Source: Pseudomonas sp. (GTDB lineage Bacteria; Pseudomonadota; Gammaproteobacteria; Pseudomonadales; Pseudomonadaceae). From it: 64,000 nt of DNA. The DNA is taken from the NCBI RefSeq assembly GCF_002796985.1, contig NZ_PEKX01000006.1:83096-147095 (forward strand), in the 5' to 3' direction. The notes below the pieces were generated by a model. It was not told the DNA's origin, ran no database searches, and was given only the letters and a program-made list of their open reading frames with translations. The position numbers were made by a program, and so were the translations under genes. Below, in pieces: positions 43,772 through 52,385 of the stretch; position 1 is the first letter of the stretch; each line of letters begins with the position of its first letter.

Positions 43772-44320
43772 ATTATTAAGCGTGAAATGAGACAGGATAA
43801 GCGGGCTCTCCCGAAACCGCCGATCAACGAGAACATCACTGCCCGTGAGGTTCGTCTGATTGGTGCTGACGGTCAGCAGATCGGTGTGGTCTCCATCGAT
43901 GAGGCTCTCCGTCTGGCTGACGAGGCCAAGCTGGACCTGGTGGAAATTTCTGCTGATGCGCTGCCCCCTGTCTGCCGCATCATGGACTACGGCAAGCACC
44001 TCTTCGAGAAGAAGAAACAAGCCGCTATTGCGAAAAAGAATCAGCACCAGCAGCAGATCAAAGAAATCAAGTTTCGTCCAGGGACGGAAGAAGGGGATTA
44101 CCAGGTAAAACTACGCAACCTGGTACGTTTCCTTAATGAAGGGGACAAGGCCAAGGTATCGCTTCGATTCCGTGGTCGTGAGATGGCCCACCAGGAGCTG
44201 GGCATGGAGCTGTTGAAGCGGGTCGAAAACGACCTCGCCGAGATCGGCACCGTGGAACAGCATCCTAAGCTGGAAGGACGCCAGCTGATGATGGTCATCG
44301 CTCCCAAGAAGCGTAAATAA
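43772..44320 (+). CDS. infC: Translation initiation factor IF-3
   Basis: IF-3 prevents premature 50S joining and proofreads the start codon. The product is ~182 residues, with PINENITAREVRLIGADG, CRIMDYGK and IKFRPGTEEGDYQVKLRN. The first in-frame ATG (43787) would remove the start of the family's N-terminus (IKREMRQDKR). No other AUG is available, so translation most likely begins at an ATT (43772 or 43775) after GGAG, as for the AUU start of E. coli infC used in autoregulation. The exact codon is uncertain. Confidence 0.93.
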   Translation: MIKREMRQDKRALPKPPINENITAREVRLIGADGQQIGVVSIDEALRLADEAKLDLVEISADALPPVCRIMDYGKHLFEKKKQAAIAKKNQHQQQIKEIKFRPGTEEGDYQVKLRNLVRFLNEGDKAKVSLRFRGREMAHQELGMELLKRVENDLAEIGTVEQHPKLEGRQLMMVIAPKKRK

Positions 44321-44380
44321 CCTCCCGGGCACTGGCAGGCCTGATGGTTATCAGTTGTTAACGAATGCGGAGTACCAAAC

Positions 44381-44575
44381 ATGCCAAAGATGAAAACCAA
44401 GAGTGGCGCCAAAAAGCGCTTCAAAGTGACTGCTGGTGGCATCAAGCACAAGCACGCTTTCAAGAGCCACATCCTGACCAAAATGACCACCAAGCGTAAG
44501 CGTCAGCTGCGCGGCACTTCGATGCTCGCTGCTTCCGACGTTCGCCGTGTAGCGCGCTCCCTGCGTCTGCGTTGA
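44381..44575 (+). CDS. rpmI: 50S ribosomal protein L35
   Basis: The 64-residue basic protein (MPKMKTKSGAKKRFKVTAGGIKHKHAFKSHILTK) is L35. It lies between infC and rplT, as in most proteobacteria. Its 60-base leader is where L20 is expected to bind and repress translation of rpmI-rplT, as in E. coli. Confidence 0.97.
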   Translation: MPKMKTKSGAKKRFKVTAGGIKHKHAFKSHILTKMTTKRKRQLRGTSMLAASDVRRVARSLRLR

Positions 44576-44596
44576 TTTCTGGTAGAGGATAAATAA

Positions 44597-44953
44597 ATGG
44601 CTCGTGTTAAGCGTGGCGTAATTGCCCGTCGTCGTCACAAAAAGATTCTGAAGCTCGCAAAAGGCTACTACGGCGCGCGTTCGCGTGTGTTCCGTGTTGC
44701 CAAGCAGGCGGTAATCAAGGCAGGCCAATACGCCTACCGCGACCGTCGTCAGCGCAAGCGTCAGTTCCGTGCTCTGTGGATCGCCCGTATCAACGCTGGT
44801 GCTCGTCTGAACGGTCTGTCCTACAGCCGTCTGATCGCTGGCCTGAAAAAAGCGGCCATCGAGATCGACCGTAAGGTCCTGGCCGATCTGGCTGTGAACG
44901 AAAAAGCGGCGTTTACCGCGATTGTCGAGAAAGCGAAGGCCAGCCTGGCTTAA
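44597..44953 (+). CDS. rplT: 50S ribosomal protein L20
   Basis: The 118-residue assembly protein has the basic N-terminal extension (MARVKRGVIARRRHKKILKLAKGYYGARSRVFRVAKQ) and the globular C-terminal domain (NGLSYSRLIAGLKKAAIEIDRKVLADLAV). In the family it binds 23S rRNA early in assembly and its own operon mRNA. Confidence 0.97.
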   Translation: MARVKRGVIARRRHKKILKLAKGYYGARSRVFRVAKQAVIKAGQYAYRDRRQRKRQFRALWIARINAGARLNGLSYSRLIAGLKKAAIEIDRKVLADLAVNEKAAFTAIVEKAKASLA

Positions 44954-44998
44954 GCCCCACGACAGTTACCGGATCTCGGTCCGGACGTAACGTCACCG

Positions 44999-45034
44999 AT
45001 AGGGGAAGAGCCTTACCGCTCTTCCCCTATTTTG
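44999..45034 (+). terminator. Terminator/attenuator between rplT and pheS
   Basis: A 12-bp stem (ATAGGGGAAGAG / CTCTTCCCCTAT) with an 8-nt loop and TTTTG lies 17 bases before pheS. A smaller CCGGATC / GGTCCGG hairpin precedes it. E. coli has a pheM-coded attenuator here, but no Phe-rich leader peptide is visible in this gap. Confidence 0.8.
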
Positions 45035-45050
45035 TATCTGGAGTTGGTAC

Positions 45051-46067
45051 ATGGAAAACCTGGACGCGCTGGTTTCGCAGGCCCTGGACGCCGTGCGAAA
45101 CACCGAAGACGTCAACGCCCTGGAGCAGATCCGGGTTCACTACCTCGGCAAGAAAGGCGAACTGACCCAGGTCATGAAGACCCTGGGCGACCTGCCCGCC
45201 GAAGAGCGCCCCAAAATCGGTGCGCTGATCAACGTCGCCAAGGAACAGGTTCAGGATGTGCTGAACGCCCGCAAGGCTGAGCTTGAGGGCGCCGCCCTCG
45301 CCGCCAAGCTGGCCGCCGAGCGCATCGACGTGACCTTGCCGGGCCGTGGCCAGTCCTCCGGCGGTCTGCATCCGGTCACCCGTACCAAGGAGCGCATCGA
45401 GCAGTGCTTCACCCGCATCGGCTACGAAGTCGCCGAGGGTCCGGAAGTCGAAGACGACTACCACAACTTTGAAGCGCTCAATATTCCGGGCCACCATCCG
45501 GCTCGTGCCATGCACGACACCTTCTACTTCAATGCGAACATGCTGCTGCGCACCCATACCTCGCCGGTACAGGTTCGCACCATGGAAAACCAGAAGCCGC
45601 CGATTCGCATTGTCTGCCCGGGCCGCGTCTACCGTTGCGACTCCGACCTGACTCACTCGCCCATGTTCCACCAGGTCGAAGGTCTGTTGGTCGATGAAGA
45701 CGTCAGCTTCGCCGACCTCAAGGGCACCATCGAGGAATTCCTCCGTGCCTTCTTCGAGAAGGAATTCTCCGTCCGCTTCCGTCCATCTTTCTTCCCCTTC
45801 ACCGAGCCTTCGGCGGAAGTCGATATCCAGTGCGTGCTCTGCAGCGGCAAGGGTTGCCGCGTCTGCAAGCAGACCGGCTGGCTGGAAGTCATGGGTTGCG
45901 GCATGGTCCACCCCGACGTGCTGCGCATGTCGGGCATTGACCCCGAAAAATACCAGGGCTTCGCCTTCGGCATGGGCATTGAGCGCTTGGCCATGTTGCG
46001 CTATGGCGTTAACGACTTGCGCCTGTTCTTCGACAACGATCTGCGGTTCCTCGGCCAGTTCCGCTAG
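45051..46067 (+). CDS. pheS: Phenylalanyl-tRNA synthetase alpha subunit
   Basis: The 338-residue catalytic subunit of the alpha2-beta2 enzyme has an N-terminal coiled coil (~1-85) and a class II core with HPVTRTKERIEQCFTRIGYEV, MHDTFYF, RTHTSPVQVR, FHQVEGLLVDE and the motif 3 region FGMGIERLAMLRYG. It is followed by pheT after 34 bases. Confidence 0.97.
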   Translation: MENLDALVSQALDAVRNTEDVNALEQIRVHYLGKKGELTQVMKTLGDLPAEERPKIGALINVAKEQVQDVLNARKAELEGAALAAKLAAERIDVTLPGRGQSSGGLHPVTRTKERIEQCFTRIGYEVAEGPEVEDDYHNFEALNIPGHHPARAMHDTFYFNANMLLRTHTSPVQVRTMENQKPPIRIVCPGRVYRCDSDLTHSPMFHQVEGLLVDEDVSFADLKGTIEEFLRAFFEKEFSVRFRPSFFPFTEPSAEVDIQCVLCSGKGCRVCKQTGWLEVMGCGMVHPDVLRMSGIDPEKYQGFAFGMGIERLAMLRYGVNDLRLFFDNDLRFLGQFR

Positions 46068-46101
46068 CCCGCACGACCGTCAACGCATTTAGGAGAGCAG
46101 G

Positions 46102-48480
46102 ATGAAATTCAGTGAACAGTGGCTGCGGAGCTGGGTAAATCCGCAGGTATCCCGTGATGAGCTGGTGGCTCGTCTGTCCATGGCCGGCCTCGAAGTCGAC
46201 GCCGTGATCCCGGTTGCCGGCCAGTTCAGCGGTGTGGTCGTGGGCGAAGTGCTGTCGACCGAACAGCACCCGGACGCCGACAAGCTGCGCGTCTGTCAGG
46301 TCAGTAATGGTTCGGAGACCTTCCAGGTCGTCTGCGGCGCGCCCAATGTGCGCCCAGGCCTGAAGATCCCCTTCGCCATGATTGGCGCCGAACTGCCGGG
46401 CGAGTTCAAGATCAAGAAAGCCAAGCTGCGCGGCGTTGAGTCCAACGGCATGCTCTGCTCGGCCAAAGAGCTGGAAATCAGCGAAGAAAACGCCGGTCTG
46501 ATGGAGCTCGCCGCAGATGCGCCGGTGGGTGCTGACGTGCGCGACTACCTTGAACTGGATGACGCGTCCATCGAGATCGGCCTGACCCCGAACCGCGGCG
46601 ACTGCTTGTCCCTGACCGGCCTCGCCCGCGAAGTCGGTGCGCTTTACAGCGCCGAGGTCAAGCCGGTGGTGGTCAATGCCGTTGCTCCGCAGATCGACGA
46701 AGTGCGCAGCATCGAGCTGCTGGCACCCAAGGCCTGCCCGCGCTACCTCGGCCGCGTCATCCGCAACGTCGACCTGAGCAAACCATCCCCCCTGTGGATG
46801 GTCGAGCGCCTGCGCCGTTCCGACATCCGAAGCATCGACGCCGCCGTCGACATCACCAACTACGTGATGATCGAACTGGGCCAGCCGATGCACGCTTTCG
46901 ACCTTGATGAGATCAAGGGCGGCATTCGCGTGCGGTTGGCGGAGGAGGGCGAGAAGCTCGTTCTGCTAGACGGTCAGGAAGTTACCCTGCGTGCCGACAC
47001 CCTGGTAATCGCCGACCACGAACGCGCCCTGGCCATCGCCGGCGTGATGGGGGGCGAGCATAGCGGCGTCAGCGCCAAGACCCGCGACCTGTTCCTCGAA
47101 AGCGCCTTCTTCGACAACATCGCCGTGGCCGGCAAGGCACGTTCCTATGGCCTGCACACAGATGCATCGCACCGCTTCGAGCGTGGCGTGGACTCGCAAC
47201 TGGCCCGTCGCGCCATGGAGCGCGCCACCGAACTGCTGCTGCAGATTGTTGGCGGCGAAGCCGGTCCGATCGTGGAGCAAGCCAGCGAAGCTGACCTGCC
47301 GAAGATTGCGCCGGTCACCTTGCGTGCCGAGCGCGTCACCCAGATGTTGGGCATGACCCTGGAAAACGCCGAGATCGAGCGTCTACTCGCCGCCCTGGAG
47401 TTCGACGTCCAGAAGTCTGGTGCCGATGCCTGGACCGTTGGTGTACCGAGCCATCGCTTCGACGTCTCCATCGAGGTCGACCTGATCGAGGAACTGGGCC
47501 GCCTGTATGGCTACAACCGTCTGCCGGTTCGCTACCCGCAGGCCCGCCTGGCGCCGAACACCAAGTCCGAGTCCCAGGCCGAGCTGCCGGCGCTGCGCCG
47601 CCTGCTGGTCGCCCGCGATTACCAGGAAGCCATCACCTACAGCTTCATTGATCCCAAGCTGTTCCAGCTGTTCCACCCTGGCGTCGAGCCGCTGATGCTG
47701 GCCAACCCGATCTCTGCCGACATGGCCGCCATGCGCGCCTCGCTCTGGCCGGGTCTGGTGAAGTCCCTGCAGCACAACCTCAATCGTCAGCAGACCCGTG
47801 TGCGCCTGTTCGAAAGCGGCCTGCGCTTCGTCGGTCAGCTGGAAGGGTTGGTGCAGGAAAACATGCTCGCCGGCGTCGTCTGCGGTGCCCGTCAGCCGGA
47901 AGGCTGGGCCAACGGCCGCGAGAACGTCGACTTCTTCGACGTGAAAGCTGATGTCGAAGCGCTGCTGGGTAACGCTGGCGCCATCGAGGCCTTCACCTTC
48001 TCCCCGGCAGAACACCCGGCGCTGCACCCGGGCCAGACCGCCAAGATCGAGCGTGACGGCGTACTGGTCGGCTACCTCGGCGCCCTGCACCCGGAGTTGG
48101 CCAAGGTGCTGGATCTGGACCGCCCGGTCTATGTCTTCGAGCTGGTACTGGCCGAAGTCGCCAAGGGCCGCTTGCCGAAATTCAGCGAACTGTCGCGCTT
48201 CCCTGAAGTGCGCCGTGACCTCGCCCTGATCGTCGATCTGGAAACCCCGGCCGAATTCGTCCTGGCAAATATCCGTGAAACGGCGGGCGAATGGCTGACA
48301 GATCTCAGGTTGTTTGACGTCTACCACGGTAAAGGCATTGATCCGCTTAGAAAAAGCTTGGCCGTTGGCTTGACCTGGCAGCATCCATCACGCACTCTTA
48401 ATGATGACGAGGTGAACGCGACTACGCAGAATATCGTCGCCTCGCTGGAACAAAGGTTCAACGCCACGTTAAGGAAGTAG
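46102..48480 (+). CDS. pheT: Phenylalanyl-tRNA synthetase beta subunit
   Basis: The 792-residue subunit carries the tRNA-binding domain (~40-150, EQHPDADKLRVCQVSNG), B3/4 editing domain (~210-400), B5 domain, a catalytically inactive core and the C-terminal ferredoxin-like anticodon-binding domain (KFSELSRFPEVRRDLALIV near 695). Length is normal. AGGAGAG precedes the start. The next gene, ihfA, starts three bases after its stop codon. Confidence 0.97.
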   Translation: MKFSEQWLRSWVNPQVSRDELVARLSMAGLEVDAVIPVAGQFSGVVVGEVLSTEQHPDADKLRVCQVSNGSETFQVVCGAPNVRPGLKIPFAMIGAELPGEFKIKKAKLRGVESNGMLCSAKELEISEENAGLMELAADAPVGADVRDYLELDDASIEIGLTPNRGDCLSLTGLAREVGALYSAEVKPVVVNAVAPQIDEVRSIELLAPKACPRYLGRVIRNVDLSKPSPLWMVERLRRSDIRSIDAAVDITNYVMIELGQPMHAFDLDEIKGGIRVRLAEEGEKLVLLDGQEVTLRADTLVIADHERALAIAGVMGGEHSGVSAKTRDLFLESAFFDNIAVAGKARSYGLHTDASHRFERGVDSQLARRAMERATELLLQIVGGEAGPIVEQASEADLPKIAPVTLRAERVTQMLGMTLENAEIERLLAALEFDVQKSGADAWTVGVPSHRFDVSIEVDLIEELGRLYGYNRLPVRYPQARLAPNTKSESQAELPALRRLLVARDYQEAITYSFIDPKLFQLFHPGVEPLMLANPISADMAAMRASLWPGLVKSLQHNLNRQQTRVRLFESGLRFVGQLEGLVQENMLAGVVCGARQPEGWANGRENVDFFDVKADVEALLGNAGAIEAFTFSPAEHPALHPGQTAKIERDGVLVGYLGALHPELAKVLDLDRPVYVFELVLAEVAKGRLPKFSELSRFPEVRRDLALIVDLETPAEFVLANIRETAGEWLTDLRLFDVYHGKGIDPLRKSLAVGLTWQHPSRTLNDDEVNATTQNIVASLEQRFNATLRK

Positions 48481-48483
48481 CGT

Positions 48484-48786
48484 ATGGGGGCTCTGACGAA
48501 AGCTGAAATTGCTGAACGTCTGTACGAAGAGCTGGGCCTGAATAAGCGGGAAGCCAAGGAACTGGTGGAGCTCTTCTTCGAAGAGATCCGCCAGGCGCTG
48601 GAGCATAACGAACAGGTAAAGTTGTCAGGTTTCGGCAACTTCGATCTGCGCGATAAGCGCCAGCGTCCCGGACGCAACCCGAAGACGGGAGAGGAAATCC
48701 CGATCACAGCCCGGCGCGTCGTCACCTTTCGTCCAGGGCAGAAACTGAAGGCCAGGGTTGAAGCTTATGCTGGAACCAAGTCATAA
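48484..48786 (+). CDS. ihfA: Integration host factor alpha subunit
   Basis: The 100-residue DNA-bending protein has the DNABII motif GRNPKTGEEIPI with the intercalating Pro. IHF acts in sigma-54 promoters (such as dctA here), phage integration and replication. It is at the end of the pheST operon, as in E. coli and P. aeruginosa (himA). Confidence 0.97.
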   Translation: MGALTKAEIAERLYEELGLNKREAKELVELFFEEIRQALEHNEQVKLSGFGNFDLRDKRQRPGRNPKTGEEIPITARRVVTFRPGQKLKARVEAYAGTKS

Positions 48787-49123
48787 CGACGAGTTGCCCC
48801 CCATTCCGGGCAAGCGCTACTTCACCATCGGTGAAGTGAGCGATCTTTGCGCGGTGAAGCCGCACGTGCTGCGGTACTGGGAACAGGAGTTCCCGCAACT
48901 CAACCCGGTCAAGCGACGAGGCAACCGGCGCTACTATCAGCGTCAGGACGTCCTCATGATTCGCCAGATCCGTGCGCTGCTCTACGACCAGGGCTTCACC
49001 ATTGGTGGCGCCCGTCAGCGCCTCACCGGCGACGAAGCCCGCGATGACGCCACCCAGTACAAACAACTGATCCGGCAGATGATCGCCGAATTGGAAGATG
49101 TGCTGCATGTGTTGCGCAAGTAA
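48767..49123 (+). CDS. MerR-family regulator
   Basis: The 118-residue protein has an N-terminal MerR helix-turn-helix (YFTIGEVSDLCAVKPHVLRYWEQEFPQL) and a short C-terminal helix, without metal-binding cysteines. It starts inside the end of ihfA (20-base overlap); MLEPSHNDELPP matches the conserved length in Pseudomonas. It is kept next to ihfA across gammaproteobacteria. Target genes are unknown. Confidence 0.92.
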   Translation: MLEPSHNDELPPIPGKRYFTIGEVSDLCAVKPHVLRYWEQEFPQLNPVKRRGNRRYYQRQDVLMIRQIRALLYDQGFTIGGARQRLTGDEARDDATQYKQLIRQMIAELEDVLHVLRK

Positions 49124-49207
49124 CTGAAAAAAATGAAAAAAGCACTTCTCCAAAGCAAATGCTTGGGGTATAGTGCGATCCGCTTCTGAGGGAACTCAAA
49201 AGCAACG

Positions 49208-49289
<82 letters not shown>

Positions 49290-49296
49290 CTTGAAG

Positions 49297-49329
49297 CGGC
49301 TCAAATACTTACAGTGTTTGGGCCGTTTT
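49297..49329 (+). terminator. Phage-supplied terminator for tRNA-Pro
   Basis: A 12-bp stem with two G-T pairs (CGGCTCAAATAC / GTGTTTGGGCCG), then TTTT. The original terminator of the tRNA is probably the one at 62672-62699, displaced by integration. Confidence 0.7.
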
Positions 49330-49371
49330 CATTTCTGGACTGCGCAAAACCGGCGCAATATGCGCGCAAAA

Positions 49372-50481
49372 CTAGCGGGCAAATTCGCTGATATCCAGGT
49401 CCGGAATTGCATCTGACCAGACCACTTCGGCATGGTCCCGCTGATAGTTCTTCGTCATCTCTGCGCTGGCATGCCCAGCGATCTTCTGGCCATCTTTCCC
49501 GGCCTTCTTATACAAATGCAGCGACAGGGCTCTGATCTCATGGAAGCCCGGCATCTCTTCGTCTTTCCATCCTGAATAGCAGGCTGAAGCGTCCCGCGCT
49601 TCTTTGAATGCCCTGGACAGATAACGCTCATCGATCTTCGTCCAATGCTCCTTTCGGTCAGCAAGCCCCAGTTTCCGGTCCGGTCGCCGATGAATCAGGA
49701 AGGGGGAGGGGACGCCATCGTTACAGCGATCCATTACATCCTGCAGCTCGCGGGTAACGCGGAAGCGGATCCAGGCGGCATCCGATACTTTGGCTGTCTT
49801 CTGCTGGATGACGTACAGGAACCCGTCCCGGATATCATCGAATTTCATCGACAAGATATCCGAACGCCTTTGGCCTGTGATCAAAGCCAGATCAATCGCG
49901 TTCTGCAGCCAGGTCGGAGATTCTTCTCTGATAGCCTTGAGTCCTTCCGCGGTGTGGCGCTTGCGCTGCTTCTTTTCGATCCTGGGGATAGTCCCGGCTG
50001 CAGGATTATCCGGGCATAGTCCCTTAGCGGCAGCGTGGTTGAAGATATCGATAAGAAGCGCTCTTGCTTGGTTGGATGCCCGCGCGGTCAGGCTATCGAG
50101 TAGTTCAGCAGCCATTCGAAGCGTGATTTCATCCACGGCCTTAGACGGCCAGGCTGCTCGGAACTGCCTGAATCTCACTGCGTAGAGTTCCAGGGTGGCT
50201 TTTGCCAATTCGCGAGGCGGCAGTACTTCACGCTGGTAGTAATCCAGAAAGTCGACGAACAAGGTTGTAGCCAGGCCTTTAACCTTGGCAACTAGGTCGG
50301 CACCTTCCATGAAGGTGAGATTCAGTTGCTTGGCAGCATCAATTGCCTTGAGCCGATCCTTTCCGAATTGAAACCAGACGCCATCAGTAGGGCGCCTGTA
50401 CCTGAAAGTCCCACGTCGACCGTCGAAGTAGAGATTCTGCGGAAGGGACCTATTTGCTTTGTTACGAGGACGCGGTGACAT
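49372..50481 (-). CDS. Phage integrase, tyrosine recombinase
   Basis: The 369-residue protein has an N-terminal arm-binding and SAM-like domain and a C-terminal catalytic domain. The catalytic residues are visible: Arg in LITGQRRSDI, His-x-x-Arg in FHEIRALS, His in AGHASAEMT and the nucleophile Tyr in KNYQRD. It faces the tRNA it integrates into, as with PA0728-type Pf integrases. Its ATG overlaps the stop of the small regulator upstream (ATGA). Confidence 0.92.
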   Translation of the reverse strand: MSPRPRNKANRSLPQNLYFDGRRGTFRYRRPTDGVWFQFGKDRLKAIDAAKQLNLTFMEGADLVAKVKGLATTLFVDFLDYYQREVLPPRELAKATLELYAVRFRQFRAAWPSKAVDEITLRMAAELLDSLTARASNQARALLIDIFNHAAAKGLCPDNPAAGTIPRIEKKQRKRHTAEGLKAIREESPTWLQNAIDLALITGQRRSDILSMKFDDIRDGFLYVIQQKTAKVSDAAWIRFRVTRELQDVMDRCNDGVPSPFLIHRRPDRKLGLADRKEHWTKIDERYLSRAFKEARDASACYSGWKDEEMPGFHEIRALSLHLYKKAGKDGQKIAGHASAEMTKNYQRDHAEVVWSDAIPDLDISEFAR

Positions 50482-50693
50482 CAGCAGTGGTCCTTGAGCA
50501 CCATGGCGACCAGTTCGTTGCTTGTCCCCTTATTGAAAGCTCGCCAATCCACATACCAGAGCTTGCCGATCCTGACGCCCGGAATATCACCATTGCGGAT
50601 CTGGTTACGTATGGTCTGACTGCAGAGAGGTGTTCCGTTCACTCCCCAATACCGACGCTGGAACTCAGCAATCTTAATCAGCTCTCTGCTCAT
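50481..50693 (-). CDS. Small excisionase-like DNA-binding protein
   Basis: The 70-residue basic protein (FQRRYWGVNGTPLCSQTIRNQIRNGDIPGVRIGKLWYVDWRAF) resembles an HTH_17 / Xis fold. It lies between an AlpA-type gene and int with overlapping codons on both sides, so the three are one unit. It probably directs excision or regulates int. GGGGAAGA supports the start at 50693. Confidence 0.7.
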   Translation of the reverse strand: MSRELIKIAEFQRRYWGVNGTPLCSQTIRNQIRNGDIPGVRIGKLWYVDWRAFNKGTSNELVAMVLKDHC

Positions 50694-50911
50694 TCTTCCC
50701 CCTCGGACTTCCAGCCTTTTCCATCGAGTCGAGCGGAGATCCACTGATCGATTTCCAGGGAGTCCCATCCCACCATTGATGGGCCAATCTGTTTGGCTTG
50801 GGGAAAGACTCCCGTGCTCATCCAGAGATAGATGGTCGAGCGCTTGATGCCGCAAAGATGAATCACCTCGGGTAAGCGCAGTATTCTGCGAGTGCCTGCT
50901 TTCGATTCCAT
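50690..50911 (-). CDS. AlpA-family transcriptional regulator
   Basis: The 73-residue protein has the AlpA signature RILRLPEVIHLCGIKRSTIYLWMSTGVFPQAKQIGP followed by WDSLEIDQWISARL. AlpA proteins activate integrase or excision genes. GGAGTAAG lies before the ATG at 50911. It overlaps the next gene by ATGA. It is downstream of the replication initiator. Confidence 0.82.
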   Translation of the reverse strand: MESKAGTRRILRLPEVIHLCGIKRSTIYLWMSTGVFPQAKQIGPSMVGWDSLEIDQWISARLDGKGWKSEGEE

Positions 50912-50951
50912 TTCTCTTACTCCATCGCTACTACTTGATCCGCTGATGTCA

Positions 50952-52244
50952 TCAAATGGCGTAGCCGCGCCTGATGTAGCGATCATTGATCAATCCGATA
51001 ACGTGCTTTTCGAGGTCGCGAGTGCTGTAGCCCTTGGCGGTGTAGTGGTCTTCGATCACATGCCAGAAGGGGAGCGTTCTCCCGACCTCAAGCGCTTTTT
51101 TTGGCGGGATGCGCTCCCGTGCGATCAGGCTGGCGAACTGGCCCAGGAACATCTCGCAGTTCTTGCCGGAGAAGCCCTGAGCGGTCTTGTAGTAGCGGCG
51201 GTACTCGGTGCGTTCAATGAGTGGATCCGCTTCCACCTGGACCTTGGTGTCGAGGCTGATCAGCGACCAGAAGGCATCGAAGATCCCTTCCCGGGAAATG
51301 AGCTTGTAGTTGTCGCAGGCGTACTGCCAGAGGCCTTGCAGGTGCGGACAGAGACCCTCATAGGTCCGGCAGCCGATCACCTCGCCAGAGGACATCGTGG
51401 AGCCTTCGGAGAACTGCTGGACGATGGAATGGTGGAAGCGGAATTCGATACGCCACACCGTTTCCAGCGGGTTGAAGGCGGGTTCACCATCGCCGAAGGG
51501 ATCACCGTTGAGGGAGGCCCACACGGATTCCCAATAGTCGAGCTTGTCGGTCGCTCTCGCCTGCAGCGTTTTGTTGTAGAGGCACATCTGCAGACCGTTG
51601 GCCGAGCCGAACATGAAGGTCTCACCACGCCCATAGACCGAGGCGTTGCCGTCATACTCGATGCGGTCGATGCCGCTGATCTGGCGCACACGACGGGATC
51701 GGCAGTGCATGCGGTCCACGAAGTCCACGGGTGGGATCCAGCCTTGGACGTCGAGGGCGATGTGGACGGCGCACTGGTTCACCTCGCAGGCCGAGAGCAC
51801 TCCAGCGGCCAGGTCATCCATTACGCCCTGCAGGATCTTCGGATCGGCGCCATCCAGGGCGTGAGGCGACACTTCAATCTTGAGGTGCGGGCCGATGTTC
51901 TCCAGCTTCACGTTGTGGTTCTTGATCAGCAAGATCAGACCGAGGTCGGCGTTCTGCAGGCGGAACTGGTAGCCCGAGTCACGACCGATGCGGCCCTTGG
52001 CCCACTTGTAGCCGGCGAAGTTGACGAGATCCTCCGGCTCATCGAACAGCGCCATCACTTCCGGGCGGATCATGCCGTTGTACAGCTGCCGCACGGTATC
52101 GACGCCACAGCGCAGCAGGCGCACACCCGACAGGTCGGCGAATCGGCCGTTGCTCGGGTCCATGAAAATCCGTCCTTCGGACGACTCATAAAAATCCCCG
52201 GTCTCCTTGAGGATCAGGCGGAGGGGGTGAACTGCCTTTTTCAT
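50952..52244 (-). CDS. Filamentous phage replication initiation protein (Pf1 PA0727-like)
   Basis: The 430-residue protein matches in length and position the Pf replication initiator, which nicks the double-stranded form to start rolling-circle synthesis. Recognisable stretches are LLRCGVDTVRQLYNGMI, PHLKIEVSPHAL and MCLYNKTLQARATDKLDYW. I cannot assign the nicking tyrosine with confidence. The strong hairpin at 52323-52383 lies directly upstream and may be part of the origin. Confidence 0.85.
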   Translation of the reverse strand: MKKAVHPLRLILKETGDFYESSEGRIFMDPSNGRFADLSGVRLLRCGVDTVRQLYNGMIRPEVMALFDEPEDLVNFAGYKWAKGRIGRDSGYQFRLQNADLGLILLIKNHNVKLENIGPHLKIEVSPHALDGADPKILQGVMDDLAAGVLSACEVNQCAVHIALDVQGWIPPVDFVDRMHCRSRRVRQISGIDRIEYDGNASVYGRGETFMFGSANGLQMCLYNKTLQARATDKLDYWESVWASLNGDPFGDGEPAFNPLETVWRIEFRFHHSIVQQFSEGSTMSSGEVIGCRTYEGLCPHLQGLWQYACDNYKLISREGIFDAFWSLISLDTKVQVEADPLIERTEYRRYYKTAQGFSGKNCEMFLGQFASLIARERIPPKKALEVGRTLPFWHVIEDHYTAKGYSTRDLEKHVIGLINDRYIRRGYAI

Positions 52245-52322
52245 TCTTTCGTACCTTCAATGAGGTTTATTGAGGTGCTTACTCGTTAGCTATCTGACGT
52301 GTTACAGGGGCGTCGGCCCGCC

Positions 52323-52383
52323 CCGCCGGGCCGTTTGCGGGTGGCCTCCTACGTCGGCTCAAACCGCAAAACGGCCCTGGCGG
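52323..52383. promoter_or_regulatory. Long imperfect hairpin between zot and rep, candidate origin or packaging signal
   Basis: CCGCCGGGCC-GTTTGCGG (52323-52340) pairs with CCGCAAAACGGCCCTGGCGG (52364-52383) with two single-base bulges. It is the only sizeable gap in the late gene cluster. Confidence 0.55.
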
Positions 52384-52385
52384 GC

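Noticed and set aside
44954..45050. pheM-like leader peptide
   Set aside because: No short Phe-rich frame with a start codon is present.
50892..52289. Plus-strand 465-codon frame opposite the replication initiator
   Set aside because: Shadow of the Pf-type initiator, which has the correct length and neighbours.
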